This document shows, one piece after another, positions 9,515-20,737 of a stretch of DNA of 64,000 bases. A program made the position numbers and the translations under genes. The stretch lies in NCBI GenBank assembly GCA_021732785.1, contig JAKFUG010000031.1, positions 35,333-99,332 on the forward strand, given 5' to 3'. The stretch comes from Planctomycetaceae bacterium. GTDB taxonomy: Bacteria > Planctomycetota > Planctomycetia > Planctomycetales > Planctomycetaceae. Each line of letters opens with the position of its first letter. The stretch's first letter is position 1. Under the pieces are notes generated by a model. That model saw nothing but the letters and a program-made list of their open reading frames with translations, was not told the origin of the DNA and searched no databases.

Positions 9515-10752
9515 CCAGGCGTGTCGTCGTGACAGGGATGTCGGTCGTCACCGCTCTCGGGAATGATCTCGAAGAGTTCTGGGAGCGGTTGTGCGCCGGT
9601 AAAAGCGGCATCGGGCGGATTGAACGCTTCGATAGTGCCGACTTCAAAGTGCATTTCGGCGGCGAAGTCAAAGACTTCCACCCCGAGCAATTCATCGACC
9701 CGAAAGAATGCAAGCGGCTCGACCGCTTCTGCCAATTCGCGGTCGTTGCGGCCCAAAAAGCCGTCACGCACGCCGGGATTGATCTGATTCACCATCCCGA
9801 CCCGTATCGTTGCGGCGTCGTCATCGGCAGCGGTATCGGCGGCTTGAACGAAATCGAATCGCAGCACGCGACGCTTTATGATCGTGGTCCCAGCCGCGTT
9901 TCACCGTTCATGATTCCCAAGCTGATCGTCAATGCGGCCAGCGGAAACGTGTCTGTGCGGTTCGGGCTGAAGGGTCCGAGCAGTGCGGTCGCCACGGCGT
10001 GTGCCTCCGGGAACAATGCCATCGGCGATGCGTTCCGGATGATCCAGACCGACATGGCCGACGTGATGATTACCGGCGGCAGCGAAGCGGCTCTCACGCC
10101 GATGGGACTGTCCGGTTTCGCCCGCATGAATGCCCTGTCGACCCGCAACGAGTCACCGGAAACGGCGAGCCGTCCCTTCGACAAAGACCGCGATGGTTTC
10201 GTCCTCTCCGAAGGGGCGGGCGTTGTCGTCCTCGAAGAATACGAGCATGCCCGCAAACGCGGAGCGGTGATTCTCGGGGAAGTCCGCGGCTACGGCATGT
10301 CTTCCGATGGCAGCCACATGACGGCTCCCGATCCCACGGGTGCCGGTGCCGCACGGGCCATGCAAGCCGCGATTCGTGACGCCAAGCTGAATGCGACCAA
10401 CATCAACTACATTAACGCGCACGGCACCAGCACTCCGCTGGGCGATAGAGCCGAAACCGCGGCGATGAAGCGCGTGTTCGAATCGCACGTGAAGTCGCTG
10501 TGCGTCTCGAGTACGAAGAGCCAGTTGGGACACTTGCTGGGGGCTTCCGGCGGCGTCGAATTCGTGATTTCCGTCCTGGCGTTGATGAATCAGGTCGCCC
10601 CGCCAACGATCAACATCGAGAATCAGGATCCGGAGTGCGATCTCGATTACGTCGCCAACGAAGCCCGACCGTTGACGATCAATCAGGTGCTCACGAACAG
10701 CTTCGGCTTTGGCGGCCACAACGCCTGCCTGGTCCTGGGACGAGCCGCTTAG
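9511..10752 (+). CDS. fabF: beta-ketoacyl-ACP synthase II
   Basis: Condenses malonyl-ACP with acyl-ACP in fatty-acid elongation. The protein has 413 residues. The Cys-His-His triad is visible: C164 in [16 protein letters not shown]304 in [12 protein letters not shown] and H403 in [12 protein letters not shown], plus the Lys motif [14 protein letters not shown]. The N-terminus [20 protein letters not shown] is typical. It overlaps acpP by four bases. A catalytically degenerate paralogue follows 335 bases downstream. Confidence 0.97.
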   Translation: MTRRVVVTGMSVVTALGNDLEEFWERLCAGKSGIGRIERFDSADFKVHFGGEVKDFHPEQFIDPKECKRLDRFCQFAVVAAQKAVTHAGIDLIHHPDPYRCGVVIGSGIGGLNEIESQHATLYDRGPSRVSPFMIPKLIVNAASGNVSVRFGLKGPSSAVATACASGNNAIGDAFRMIQTDMADVMITGGSEAALTPMGLSGFARMNALSTRNESPETASRPFDKDRDGFVLSEGAGVVVLEEYEHARKRGAVILGEVRGYGMSSDGSHMTAPDPTGAGAARAMQAAIRDAKLNATNINYINAHGTSTPLGDRAETAAMKRVFESHVKSLCVSSTKSQLGHLLGASGGVEFVISVLALMNQVAPPTINIENQDPECDLDYVANEARPLTINQVLTNSFGFGGHNACLVLGRAA

Positions 10753-10770
10753 CAGCGTGTGGATTGATTT

Positions 10771-10846
10771 TGTGCCACGGCCGTGTCGGCCGTGCGAAGT
10801 GGCAAAACGCTCGGCAAAATTGCACGGCCGACACGGCCGTGGCACA
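10771..10846. repeat. 25-bp perfect palindromic repeat after fabF
   Basis: Arms 10771-10795 (TGTGCCACGGCCGTGTCGGC...) and 10822-10846 are exact reverse complements around a 26-base loop. The flank GTGGATTGATTxTGTGCCACGG reappears near 40050-40070 as a partial copy, marking it as a dispersed repeat. I see nothing gene-like between it and 11088. Confidence 0.75.
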
Positions 10847-11087
10847 CAGGACCGAAGACTTCCACGGGCTGCTCGTGGCGGTGGTAAATTCAACGCGGCT
10901 AAATTCTCGCCGGTTCAGTCCCGGGCAAATGGCATCGGGGGTTGCAAAATCGCGTCGGTTCGACTCTCTTAACGAGGGACGGAACACACGAACGGCTGCT
11001 GGGCGGTTCGTCGTATCGCAGGGATCGCGATTTTGGGCCTGACAAACACGCCGATGAACCGATTGGTCATCGCGCAGGAATTGGGAA

Positions 11088-12401
11088 GTGGTGCGAGCGG
11101 TGAGTTCCTCGGACGTGGTAATGACCGGTGTCGGTGTGATGAGCCCCATCGGCGTCGATCTCGATGCCTTTTGGAATCGCCTCGCGACCGGTCGCTCGGG
11201 AATTACGACGACCACACTTTTCCCCGGTTGTGCCGCTCCGGATCAAGCCGGCGGCCAGGTGATCGAATTCACCGAGGAATCAGCCCGCAAAGTCTTTTTG
11301 AAAGAGCATCGCAAGAATCTCAAAGCGATGTGCCGGGAGATCCAGCTCGGCGTGGCTTCCGCCATGCAGGCGCTGACGAACTCGAAGCTCGATCTCTCCC
11401 AGATCAATCACGAACGGCTGGGAGTCGAGTTCGGGGCCAACCTGATGCTGAGCGCCCCGGATATTCTGGCTTCCGCCTGTGATGCGTCGATCAGCCCCGA
11501 ACACCCCACGCTGCAAACGTCCGCCTGGGGACGCCTGGGTTTACCACGGATGGAACCACTGTGGCTGTTGCGGTATCTCCCCAACATGCCGGCATGCCAT
11601 ATCAGCATTGCCGCCGACGCCCGCGGGCCGAGCAATTCGCTCACACTCGATGATGCCTCGGGGAACACCGTCCTCGGAGAAGCCCTGCGGATTCTGCAAC
11701 GCGGGGCGGCCGACATCATGATCACCGGCAGTACCGGAACGACGCTGCATCCGATCAAGACGATGCACCTCGGACTGTGGCACGAACTGGCCACTTCCCC
11801 TGCCGATCCTGCGAAGCGTTGCCGCCCGTTTGACCGTGACGCCAACGGACGGGTCGTCGCGGAAGGGGCCTGCACTTTTATTCTCGAAACCCGCACGCAC
11901 GCCGAAGCCCGCAACGCCCCCATTCTGGGGCGCATTCTCGGTACCGGCAGCGGCGTGGTGACGGCCCGCGACGGTAAGCCGCTCTTCCGCGAAGCCCTGG
12001 TGCGGGCGATGCGGGCCGCTTTGAAATCGGCGGACCTCTCGGTCGATCAGATTGGCCACATCAACGCTCACGGACTCGGCATCAAGGATCTCGATGTCGC
12101 AGAAGCCCAAGCCATTCACGACGTCTTCGGACCGGAACTCGGTCGCCGCGTGCCGGTAACGGCAATGAAGAGCGTGCTCGGCAACTCCGGTGCTGGATCG
12201 GGCACGCTGGAATTGGCCGCGTCGGTCATCGGCCTGCAGCACGGTGTCATTCCCGCCACGCTCAACTGCGACAATCCCAATCCCGATTGCCCGCTGAACA
12301 TCGTCCGCGGCGAACCGCAGAGCACGACCAACAAAGTCGTGCTCAAGGCGAATGTCAACCGCGCCGGACAGGCGAGCGCTGCGATTGTCGAAGTGTTCTA
12401 G
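11088..12401 (+). CDS. ketosynthase-fold protein lacking catalytic residues
   Basis: This 437-residue FabF paralogue keeps the thiolase fold from VMTGVGVMSPIGVDLDAFWN to a C-terminus ending AIVEVF. Aligned with FabF, the active-site Cys is Asp189 (GPSNSLTLDDASGN against [14 protein letters not shown]), the first His is kept (H328 in INAHGLG), the KSxLGH motif reads KSVLGN, and the second His is Gln (NRAGQASA). Condensation should be impossible. Similar losses occur in the chain-length-factor subunits of type II polyketide synthases, so a partner role with a ketosynthase is inferred. The start is uncertain among GTG 11088, GTG 11100 and ATG 11121. Confidence 0.88.
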   Translation: MVRAVSSSDVVMTGVGVMSPIGVDLDAFWNRLATGRSGITTTTLFPGCAAPDQAGGQVIEFTEESARKVFLKEHRKNLKAMCREIQLGVASAMQALTNSKLDLSQINHERLGVEFGANLMLSAPDILASACDASISPEHPTLQTSAWGRLGLPRMEPLWLLRYLPNMPACHISIAADARGPSNSLTLDDASGNTVLGEALRILQRGAADIMITGSTGTTLHPIKTMHLGLWHELATSPADPAKRCRPFDRDANGRVVAEGACTFILETRTHAEARNAPILGRILGTGSGVVTARDGKPLFREALVRAMRAALKSADLSVDQIGHINAHGLGIKDLDVAEAQAIHDVFGPELGRRVPVTAMKSVLGNSGAGSGTLELAASVIGLQHGVIPATLNCDNPNPDCPLNIVRGEPQSTTNKVVLKANVNRAGQASAAIVEVF

Positions 12402-12439
12402 CAGCCCGGGGATTGTGATCCCTGAGGAGCGTGAAGAGA

Positions 12440-12461
12440 CCCAGGCATCGGAATGCCTGGG
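12440..12461. terminator. hairpin between convergent genes
   Basis: CCCAGGCAT (12440-12448), loop CGGA, then ATGCCTGGG (12453-12461). It lies between the stops of the ketosynthase-like gene and the leftward TPR gene, so it probably acts as a bidirectional terminator. Confidence 0.6.
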
Positions 12462-12479
12462 CTTCATGGGCGGTGTTGA

Positions 12480-13943
12480 TTACTTGCTTGCGGGAAACTG
12501 CCGCAGCGCGAATTGCGAGCCGCGATACGCCGACAGATGCGACTGTTTAGTCGCGATCGCTTGCTGGTAATACTGCGTCGCGCCGCCCATATCCGCGGCG
12601 ACGGTTCGCTTTTCACCAGAGAAGTAAAACGCCTCGCACAACTGCGCCTGCTTCAAGGTTTCTTCCTTGTTGTCCGCCGCGTTGATCACTTCCTGTTCGG
12701 TCGATTTCCCCGCCAGAAACACCAGCAGATGATCGGCCCAGTCTTTCTTATCGGCGGGCTTGGTCAACGCATCGCCGAGTTTCGTGGTCGCCACGCCGCC
12801 TTGGCCGGCCTTCACGAGGGCCCAATAACGCCACGGAAGCACGTAGCGCAGATTCGCTTCCAGCGTGATGGCTTGCTCGAACGACGCCGCAGCGCCGGCG
12901 AAATCGCCCGAGAAATACTTCGCGAAACCGAGATCCACGTGGGCGATCGGATTCTTCCCGTCCGCCGACAACACCTGCGCGTAATCTTCCATCGCGGCTT
13001 TCGCATTGCCTTGAGAAAGCCGCGCCGTGCCACGCAGGCTGTAAACCAATGGTTGCGACGGATCAATCTTCAGCGCGGCCGAAAAGTCATTTTCCGCGGC
13101 CACGAGGTTACCTTCCGCCATCGAGGCAAACCCGCGATTGGTGTACGCCACGGCATAATCGGCATCGAGTTCAATGGCCCGAGAAAAATCGGCAATCGCT
13201 TTTTGCGTCTTTCCCTGCTGCTGGAAGAACATTCCGCGGTTGTTGAAGACCAGTGGATTATTCGGAACCGCTTCCGCAGCCGCATTGAACGCCGTTTCTG
13301 CTTGCTCCAGATTCTTCAGTTGGATGTAACAGTCGGCGAGACCAAGACGAGCACCGACATGCGTCGGCACAAGCTTGATCGCCGCTTCGTAATCCTTGGA
13401 GGCCGACTCGACATTCCGCTGGAAGAGGTACGCCGCCGCCCGTTGGTACAGCAGATTGGCCCGGTCTTCGGGTTTGATATTCGTCCGCGCGAGGATTTGT
13501 GAACCAAAGGTGACGACCACATCCGCGTGTTCCTTGCGATTCTCCATCTGCGCGAGGGTGGTCATTCCGTAGAAATAGGGGAGGTAGTAATTGATCTGAT
13601 CGGTGCCGCCGTGACGCATAGCTTCCCGGGCATCTTCGATTCCGCCGCGCACGTCTTTGAGATCGCGGCGCATCTGGCCGAGTTCCACGCGGGAGCTGGC
13701 ACGGAGGTAGAGTGCGACATGATCTTTCGGATTCTGGGCCAGCACTTTCGTGGTCAGTTCGATGGCCTTGGGAAACTCACCGTTCTGGTACGCGTTTTCC
13801 GCGTCACTTTTCATCCGTTCCTGTTCGGGATTCGCACCGGGCTTGGCCGGAGCCGGGCTGGGCGGGGCATTCTGGGCGACAGTTTCGACTTGAAATCCGG
13901 CCAGGAAAATCCATACCGCGGCGAGAAATCCCAATGGTCTCAT
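12480..13943 (-). CDS. secreted TPR protein
   Basis: A 487-residue protein with an N-terminal signal peptide (MRPLGFLAAVWIFLAGFQVE, cleavage likely near VAQ-NAPP), a short Pro/Ala linker and then tandem tetratricopeptide repeats through most of the length. Examples are LADCYIQLKNLEQAETAFNA, NRGMFFQQQGKTQKAIADFS and NRGFASMAEGNLVAAENDFS. TPRs mediate protein-protein contacts, so a scaffold role in the periplasm is likely. The partner is not evident. It stands alone, convergent with the ketosynthase-like gene. Confidence 0.9.
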   Translation of the reverse strand: MRPLGFLAAVWIFLAGFQVETVAQNAPPSPAPAKPGANPEQERMKSDAENAYQNGEFPKAIELTTKVLAQNPKDHVALYLRASSRVELGQMRRDLKDVRGGIEDAREAMRHGGTDQINYYLPYFYGMTTLAQMENRKEHADVVVTFGSQILARTNIKPEDRANLLYQRAAAYLFQRNVESASKDYEAAIKLVPTHVGARLGLADCYIQLKNLEQAETAFNAAAEAVPNNPLVFNNRGMFFQQQGKTQKAIADFSRAIELDADYAVAYTNRGFASMAEGNLVAAENDFSAALKIDPSQPLVYSLRGTARLSQGNAKAAMEDYAQVLSADGKNPIAHVDLGFAKYFSGDFAGAAASFEQAITLEANLRYVLPWRYWALVKAGQGGVATTKLGDALTKPADKKDWADHLLVFLAGKSTEQEVINAADNKEETLKQAQLCEAFYFSGEKRTVAADMGGATQYYQQAIATKQSHLSAYRGSQFALRQFPASK

Positions 13944-14158
13944 GAGTCCAACCCTATTTGTTCAACTTCCTTGACGCCACTATGTCGGCCAACACCCGCG
14001 AGAGCACTGCGCCAACGTCATTGAAGCCGGAATCGCGTGTCGGGTCAATTCGGTTACACCGGGAAGGCCCGCTGAATCGGCGGTAGAAGGAACGCGGCAC
14101 GCGCCAACCGGACAAGGACCAACTGCCATTCGCACACACGATCAATTCCACAAACTCC

Positions 14159-14187
14159 TTGACAGTCTGCTGGCCCGCGGGTATCGT
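14159..14187 (+). promoter_or_regulatory. promoter candidate for nusA
   Basis: TTGACA at 14159-14164, a 17-base spacer, TATCGT at 14182-14187. It would give a leader of about 370 bases before nusA. Confidence 0.45.
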
Positions 14188-14430
14188 CGGAATTGCTGGA
14201 TGATGTGGAGTCCTCTCAAGTCGGCCGATTGACGGTCGGGTTGGGAATCCGCCGGCCGCAACCGCGGCAGGGGTGGCTCCCGGTGAGGGTCTCGGTAGGA
14301 CAAACGGGGGAGAGGGGCGAAAATGGCCACTCCGTGAAGAATTCCGGACGCAGCTGGGCGCCAAACCCAGGGGAGTATTTCGCTTCCTGTGTAGGGCGGT
14401 CAGAATTTGGCGGACTGCCAGGTTTTGAAG

Positions 14431-14460
14431 AAAGTGGGACTCGAGCCCGCTTTTTTTGTT
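14431..14460 (+). terminator. terminator-like hairpin in the nusA leader
   Basis: A short stem, AGTGGG / CCCGCT with one G-T pair, closes a seven-base loop and is followed by seven Ts (14451-14457). It lies about 100 bases before the nusA ATG and downstream of the promoter candidate, so it could be an attenuator. It could also simply end an upstream transcript. Confidence 0.5.
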
Positions 14461-14562
14461 TAATGAGCTGAACAATTCGGTCGGAGGGGACTGATCGGCT
14501 GACTCCAGGGGGAGTCGGCGAATCTTTCACCTGCGATCGATACGAATTGGGGAGACGCGGAC

Positions 14563-15861
<1,299 letters not shown>

Positions 15862-16160
15862 TGGTCGCAGCAGCATCATTGAGAATTTGAGAACCGTGTT
15901 TCAGGATCAGGATTGTTGTTCCCTAGAACTATAAAGAGACTTAACAAAAAGACGAAGGCGATACGAACAGCCGTGTGTCCGTCAGCCGGCGTGACGGAGA
16001 GGGTCAGTCCAATGGTTTGTCAACGGAGTCGCGACTCCCACAGAATGTGATGTCTCGTCCGTTCAGGTTGCCTCTGGCGAGGGATCTCCGTCGCCGTGCG
16101 TGGTTCAAGTAGTTCCGTCCGACAAGGCCATGACCTTTATCCGGCACCGAGGATTCGCGT
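15862..16160. other. nusA-infB spacer, nothing recognised
   Basis: About 300 bases with no credible gene. TATAAA near 15929 could be a -10 box, but no matching -35 was found. No strong hairpin was seen. Confidence 0.3.
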
Positions 16161-19016
16161 TTGAAGATTCGCATTTTCGCTCTTGCCAAAGAGCTCAATC
16201 TCGACAGCAAGCTGTTGATCGATCACTGCGTGAAGGCGGGGATCGCGGTCAAGAACGTGCTTGCCAGTATCTCGCCCGAAGAGCGGGATAAACTGCTGGC
16301 CTACATGGCCGCGCAGAAGGGTTCCGCTCCCCACGCCGCCGTGGCCGAAAAGGCCGTCGTTGCTCCGCGAGAGCCCGCGCCCGAAGCGCCGGTGAAAAAG
16401 CCGTTGCGCACCATCGGCGGGGGGACAATGGTCGCCCGTGCCCCCATTACGAGCACACGCCCGCGCACCGCGGAACCGGAGTCGGCACCGACGACGGCGG
16501 TCGCTGAACTGCCGCCCTCCAAATCGCGTCCGGCCGCAGAAACGACGGTCACCGCTCAAATCGCGGAACCCGCCACGGAAGTGGAACCTGCGGTCATTCC
16601 CGAGGAGCCGCCGCTCGAAGACGAAGTCGCGACGCCCGAGCTGGAAGTCGCCGAACCCGACACGGAGACGCAGGCCCCCCCGCAAACCGTCGTCGTTGAG
16701 GACGCCGCGCCGAAAGGTCCCGCTCCGTTGACGCGCGGCGACTATGTGTCCGCGACCGGTGCCGGTCGGCAGATGCGCGTCATGCAGCAATCGATGCAGG
16801 CCCGGGGAACAACCGACACGACCGGCTCCCGGCAACTGGAAAAGAAGCCCGGCCAGCCCAAACCTAAAGCCGCGGAAGGGCCGCGCATTGCCGCGCTGTC
16901 CGAATTCAAGGCCCCGGTCAGCAACAAACCCAAGCCGGAAGAACAGAAGGCTCAAAAGCCCGACTTCAAGCTCACGCCGGCCGATGCTCTCAAGAGTAGC
17001 AGCCCCCTTGCCGACCATCTGCGCAAGAACACCGAAAAGAAGACCCGCAAGCCGGGCGACGACGAACCGGTCGATGATCGCAAGGACGGCATCAAGCGTC
17101 CCGGTGATCGCGCGGTGGGTTCGGGCCTGGAGGAAAGTCGGGCGCAGCGCCGCGACAAACGTAAAGTCATCCCCTCCGAAGAAGAGGGTGCCGGCGGCGG
17201 TCCGCGCTTCCACAACCGGAAGCGCAAGGTCGCCAAGCCGCAAATTGTCGCCAAGACGTCGGCTGAAATCGAGTTGCCGATCACGGTCCGGTCGTTGTCC
17301 GAAGCGCTCGGTCGGTCTTCCAAGATCTTGATGCAAGCCCTCTGGTCGGAAGGCCAGATGGTCACCATCAACTCGTCCTTGAGCGAAGAAGAAGCCCTCG
17401 AATTGGCGATGGAATGCGGCATCGAGCTGACTATCGTCAAGGAAAAGGACCTCGAAGACGAACTCAACGACATCTTCGAAGAAGCCGATCCGCCGGAAAC
17501 GCTGGTGCTCCGTCCGCCGATGGTCACGATCCTGGGTCACGTCGACCACGGCAAGACCACGCTCGTCGACAAGATTCGTTCGGCCAACGTCGCGGCCTCG
17601 GAACACGGCGGGATTACACAGCACATTGCGGCGTATCAGGTCGAACACAACGACCATAAGATTACGTTCGTCGATACTCCCGGCCATGCAGCTTTCAGCG
17701 AAATGCGCGCTCGCGGAGCCACCACTACCGATATCGTGGTGCTGGTGGTCGCGGCGAACGACGGCGTGATGCCGCAGACGGTGGAATGTATCGCCCACGC
17801 GAAAGCCGCCGGAGTGCCGATTATCGTCGCGCTCAACAAGAGCGATCTCCCGGACCGCAACGAACAGCGCGTGCTGCAAGACCTCGCGCAGCACAACCTG
17901 CTCGCGTCCGAGTGGGGCGGCGATGTGGAAGTCGTCCGGACCTCGGGGCTCACCGGACAGGGGATCCCCGAACTGCTCGATACGATTCTGCTCACCGCGG
18001 AACTCCATGAATACACGGCCAACCCGGCTCGCCCGGCGTGCGGTGTGGTTCTGGAAGCCTTCCGCGACGAAGGTCGCGGCCCGGTGGTCTGGCTCATCGA
18101 CCAGAAGGGGACGCTCACCGTCGGCGATGTCGTTATCTGCGGCGAGGCTTATGGCCGTATCCGCGCGATGTACAACGATCGTGACGAAGAGATTCTGGAA
18201 GCCGGCCCGTCGACACCGGTCAAAGTTTCCGGACTCGACATCATTCCTCGTTCGGGCGATCGTTTCCTCGCGGTCGATGACATCGATCTCGTGCGGGAAA
18301 TCGCAGAAGAACGTCGGCAGACCGGTCGGCAAAAGTATCTGGCCAGTACCTCGTCGAAGCGGACGCTGGAAGACATTCTCAATGCCGCTCGCGATGGCGA
18401 AGTGCAGGACTTGAATCTGATTCTGAAGGCCGATTCGCCGGGTTCGCTCGAAGCCTTGGTCTACGAACTGAAGAAGTTCGAACATCCCGAAGTGCGGGTA
18501 AGAATTCTGCATCAGGGCGTCGGCGGGGTGAACGAAAGCGATGTCTATCTGGCCTCCGCCTCGGAAGCCGTGATCGTCGCCTTCCACGTGATCGCGGATG
18601 ATCGATCCGCATTACTGGCCTCGAACGAAGACGTCGATATCCGCCGATACAACATCATCTACGAAGTGATCGACGATATTCGCACGACACTCGAAGGAAT
18701 GCTGCGGCCGGAGAAAAAGCAGGTCACCACTGGTCGGGCCATCGTGCTGCGGGTGTTCAATATCGGCAAGTCCACCATTGCGGGTTGCCGGATTTTGAAC
18801 GGGACCATCGAACGTTCCAGTCGGGTGCATCTGATTCGCGAACAGAAGGTGCTCAACGATTACAGTCTCGGCTCGCTGCGTCGCGAAAAGGACGATGCGA
18901 AGGAAGTTCGCGAAGGGATGGAGTGCGGGATTCGGCTGGATGGATATAACGACATCCGGGAAGGGGACTTGCTCGAAGCCTTTAAGGTCGAAGAGATCGC
19001 CCGCACCTTCGAGTAA
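16161..19016 (+). CDS. infB: translation initiation factor IF-2
   Basis: A GTPase that brings initiator tRNA to the ribosomal P site. The 951-residue protein starts at a TTG codon (16161), with CCGAGG just upstream. Residues 1-50 are an IF2_N module ([20 protein letters not shown]). Residues ~55-360 are a low-complexity Ala/Pro/Glu/Lys linker. A second IF2_N-like module follows ([20 protein letters not shown]). The G domain shows G1 GHVDHGKTT (459-467), G3 DTPGH (505-509) and G4 NKSD (559-562). Domains II-IV complete the C-terminus. It lies between nusA and rbfA, as in many bacteria. Confidence 0.97.
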   Translation: MKIRIFALAKELNLDSKLLIDHCVKAGIAVKNVLASISPEERDKLLAYMAAQKGSAPHAAVAEKAVVAPREPAPEAPVKKPLRTIGGGTMVARAPITSTRPRTAEPESAPTTAVAELPPSKSRPAAETTVTAQIAEPATEVEPAVIPEEPPLEDEVATPELEVAEPDTETQAPPQTVVVEDAAPKGPAPLTRGDYVSATGAGRQMRVMQQSMQARGTTDTTGSRQLEKKPGQPKPKAAEGPRIAALSEFKAPVSNKPKPEEQKAQKPDFKLTPADALKSSSPLADHLRKNTEKKTRKPGDDEPVDDRKDGIKRPGDRAVGSGLEESRAQRRDKRKVIPSEEEGAGGGPRFHNRKRKVAKPQIVAKTSAEIELPITVRSLSEALGRSSKILMQALWSEGQMVTINSSLSEEEALELAMECGIELTIVKEKDLEDELNDIFEEADPPETLVLRPPMVTILGHVDHGKTTLVDKIRSANVAASEHGGITQHIAAYQVEHNDHKITFVDTPGHAAFSEMRARGATTTDIVVLVVAANDGVMPQTVECIAHAKAAGVPIIVALNKSDLPDRNEQRVLQDLAQHNLLASEWGGDVEVVRTSGLTGQGIPELLDTILLTAELHEYTANPARPACGVVLEAFRDEGRGPVVWLIDQKGTLTVGDVVICGEAYGRIRAMYNDRDEEILEAGPSTPVKVSGLDIIPRSGDRFLAVDDIDLVREIAEERRQTGRQKYLASTSSKRTLEDILNAARDGEVQDLNLILKADSPGSLEALVYELKKFEHPEVRVRILHQGVGGVNESDVYLASASEAVIVAFHVIADDRSALLASNEDVDIRRYNIIYEVIDDIRTTLEGMLRPEKKQVTTGRAIVLRVFNIGKSTIAGCRILNGTIERSSRVHLIREQKVLNDYSLGSLRREKDDAKEVREGMECGIRLDGYNDIREGDLLEAFKVEEIARTFE

Positions 19017-19085
19017 ACGTTCGACAGGAACAAACCGAGTGATGCCATGCTGTCGGCATGGCCTGTGAAAGTACGAGAGTTCGGC

Positions 19086-19571
19086 ATGACGACCCGGCGG
19101 ATGGCCAAAGCCTCTGAAGCAATTCGCGAGACCGTCAGCACGACGATCTTGTTCGAATTGAAGGATCCGCGCGTCAAGAACGTGACGGTCCTTCGCGCGG
19201 AAGCCGCCGGCGACATGAAAACCGCCAAGGTCTACATTTCGGTGATGGGGGATCCGAAGAAGCAATCGCTGTGCATGCACGGACTGGAATCGGCCCGCGG
19301 CTTTATTCAGTCCAAACTCGCCGATCGGCTGCAGACGCGGTACACTCCGATCTTGAAATTCATCCTGGACCCGGGCGTGCAGTTCAGTGCGGCAACCTCC
19401 CGGTTGCTGAAAGAAATCGAGTCCGAATCACTTCCCTCCGATGAGACGAACGAAGCGGCGGCAGAAGCCAGCGACGATGAGGACGAGGGGGAAGACGACG
19501 ACAATGAAGACGCGGAGAATGATGCGTTGACGGCGGCGGATCACGAATTGGGTGCCCAGGACGGGCCCTGA
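19086..19571 (+). CDS. rbfA: ribosome-binding factor A
   Basis: Assists late maturation of the 30S subunit and 16S 5'-end processing. From ATG 19086 it has 161 residues: MTTRRMAKASEAIRETVSTT, ELKDPRVKNVTVLRAEAAGD, AKVYISVMG and YTPILKFILDPGVQFSAATS are RbfA landmarks. An upstream in-frame ATG at 19047 exists but would add residues not typical of the family. About 45 residues at the C-terminus are extremely acidic (DDEDEGEDDDNEDAEND). It follows infB closely and is probably cotranscribed with it. Confidence 0.94.
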   Translation: MTTRRMAKASEAIRETVSTTILFELKDPRVKNVTVLRAEAAGDMKTAKVYISVMGDPKKQSLCMHGLESARGFIQSKLADRLQTRYTPILKFILDPGVQFSAATSRLLKEIESESLPSDETNEAAAEASDDEDEGEDDDNEDAENDALTAADHELGAQDGP

Positions 19572-19607
19572 CGTGCCACAACAAGAGGCTCACGCTGGCG
19601 AGAGATT

Positions 19608-20570
19608 ATGGCTGCGCGCGCGAAAACCGCGGATCGGCAATCGGTACTGAAAAAGCTGCTGCCTCTGCTGAAAAAGCATTACAAGGTGGCGGTGAGCAAA
19701 CTCGATCGTCCCGTCATGGAGACGATGCTGTATGCCGTTTGCCTGGAGAACGCTTCTGTCGAAGAAGCCGACCGGGCTTATGCGCGGCTGTTCGAGTTGT
19801 TCCCCGACCTGAATGAGGCCCGAGTCAGTTCGATCTCCGAACTGGAACCGGTCTTTGACGGTTTGGACGACCGCGATTGGCGCGGCTTTCGGGCCCGGAG
19901 CGTCCTGCAGTATGTCTTCGAGAAGTCCTTCAATTTTGAGCTGGAATCGCTCAAAAAGAAGACCCTCGAACTCGCGGCGAAACAGCTCGGAAAGATCCGG
20001 CATCTGTCGCCCTTCATTCGCACCTTCACGCTGCAGCAGGCCGTGGGCGCGCATCTCTTGCCCATCGATGACGCCGCGGCGCGGTTGCTCGTCTGGCTTG
20101 GATTGGCGACCGCCGACCAATCCTCCGAAGACATCGGCGAATCGCTGAAGGCCGTCGTTCGCAAAGCCGAAGCACTCCCGTTCCTGTTTTCCATTCGCTG
20201 CCTGGCGGCCGACCGGAAGTTGCGACCGGCGTTTGATCCGGCGATCTATCCCATTCCCGATGACGGGCACGATTCCGCCACGGCGATCGATCGTCTCACG
20301 ACGTTGTTCAAATCGGGCCCCCCCGCGGTGAAGGCCAAGGCCAAAGTGGTTCCCGTGGTCGAAGCCCCGAAGGCCAAATCCGCGGTGAAGGAGACGGCGA
20401 AAAAGCCCGGCAAAGTTGCCCCCAAGGCCGCTCCCGCCCCCGCCAAGGCTGCCGCCAAACCCGTTGCCCATGGAAAGGTTCCCCCACCGAAGGCGACCTC
20501 CGCCAAAGCCGCCCCCGCCAAGTCGGCCACCGCGAAGACCAGCCCCAAAAAACCGACTCGAAAATCCTGA
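19608..20570 (+). CDS. helical protein with EndoIII-like fold pattern and histone-H1-like tail
   Basis: A 320-residue protein. Residues ~35-185 match the spacing of HhH-GPD/endonuclease III proteins: PVMETMLYAVCLENASVEEA, YARLFELFPDLNEA, GLDDRDWRGFRARSVLQYVF and a later helical pair. It lacks the catalytic Lys/Asp block and the 4Fe-4S Cys residues, so glycosylase activity is not expected. Residues ~230-320 form a Lys/Ala/Pro-rich basic tail (AKPVAHGKVPPPKATSAKAA) like bacterial histone-H1-like proteins, which suggests DNA binding. The fold assignment is inference from pattern only. It lies 36 bases after rbfA. Confidence 0.75.
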   Translation: MAARAKTADRQSVLKKLLPLLKKHYKVAVSKLDRPVMETMLYAVCLENASVEEADRAYARLFELFPDLNEARVSSISELEPVFDGLDDRDWRGFRARSVLQYVFEKSFNFELESLKKKTLELAAKQLGKIRHLSPFIRTFTLQQAVGAHLLPIDDAAARLLVWLGLATADQSSEDIGESLKAVVRKAEALPFLFSIRCLAADRKLRPAFDPAIYPIPDDGHDSATAIDRLTTLFKSGPPAVKAKAKVVPVVEAPKAKSAVKETAKKPGKVAPKAAPAPAKAAAKPVAHGKVPPPKATSAKAAPAKSATAKTSPKKPTRKS

Positions 20571-20737
20571 TCCTCGGCATGTCGCTGTTCGCAGTCCCAG
20601 GGAGGTCCTGTCGAATCGCGAGCATCGAAAAATCGACTTCGCTATCGTCACTGGGACGCCGTTGACCAGACGGCATCAATCGAAGGCGGCCTCAGCACCG
20701 CGCCGAAGCCCGGCCCCTTCCAGGAAGGAAGAGCAGA

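Larger units (their letters stand above)
13944..14562. other. long leader region of nusA, no gene recognised
   Basis: A 619-base gap. Short open frames on both strands here have no domain pattern and are not called. In many bacteria rimP precedes nusA, but I see no RimP-like reading here. The region holds a promoter candidate (14159-14187) and a terminator-like hairpin (14431-14460), reported separately. Confidence 0.4.

Noticed and set aside
13954..14475. 173-codon leftward frame in the nusA leader
   Set aside because: Composition is Pro/Arg/Ser-rich with no domain pattern, and it spans a promoter candidate and a terminator-like hairpin.
16137..18587. 816-codon open frame antisense to infB
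   Set aside because: It has no domain pattern, low-complexity composition, and is a mirror of the high-G+C, clearly coding infB frame.
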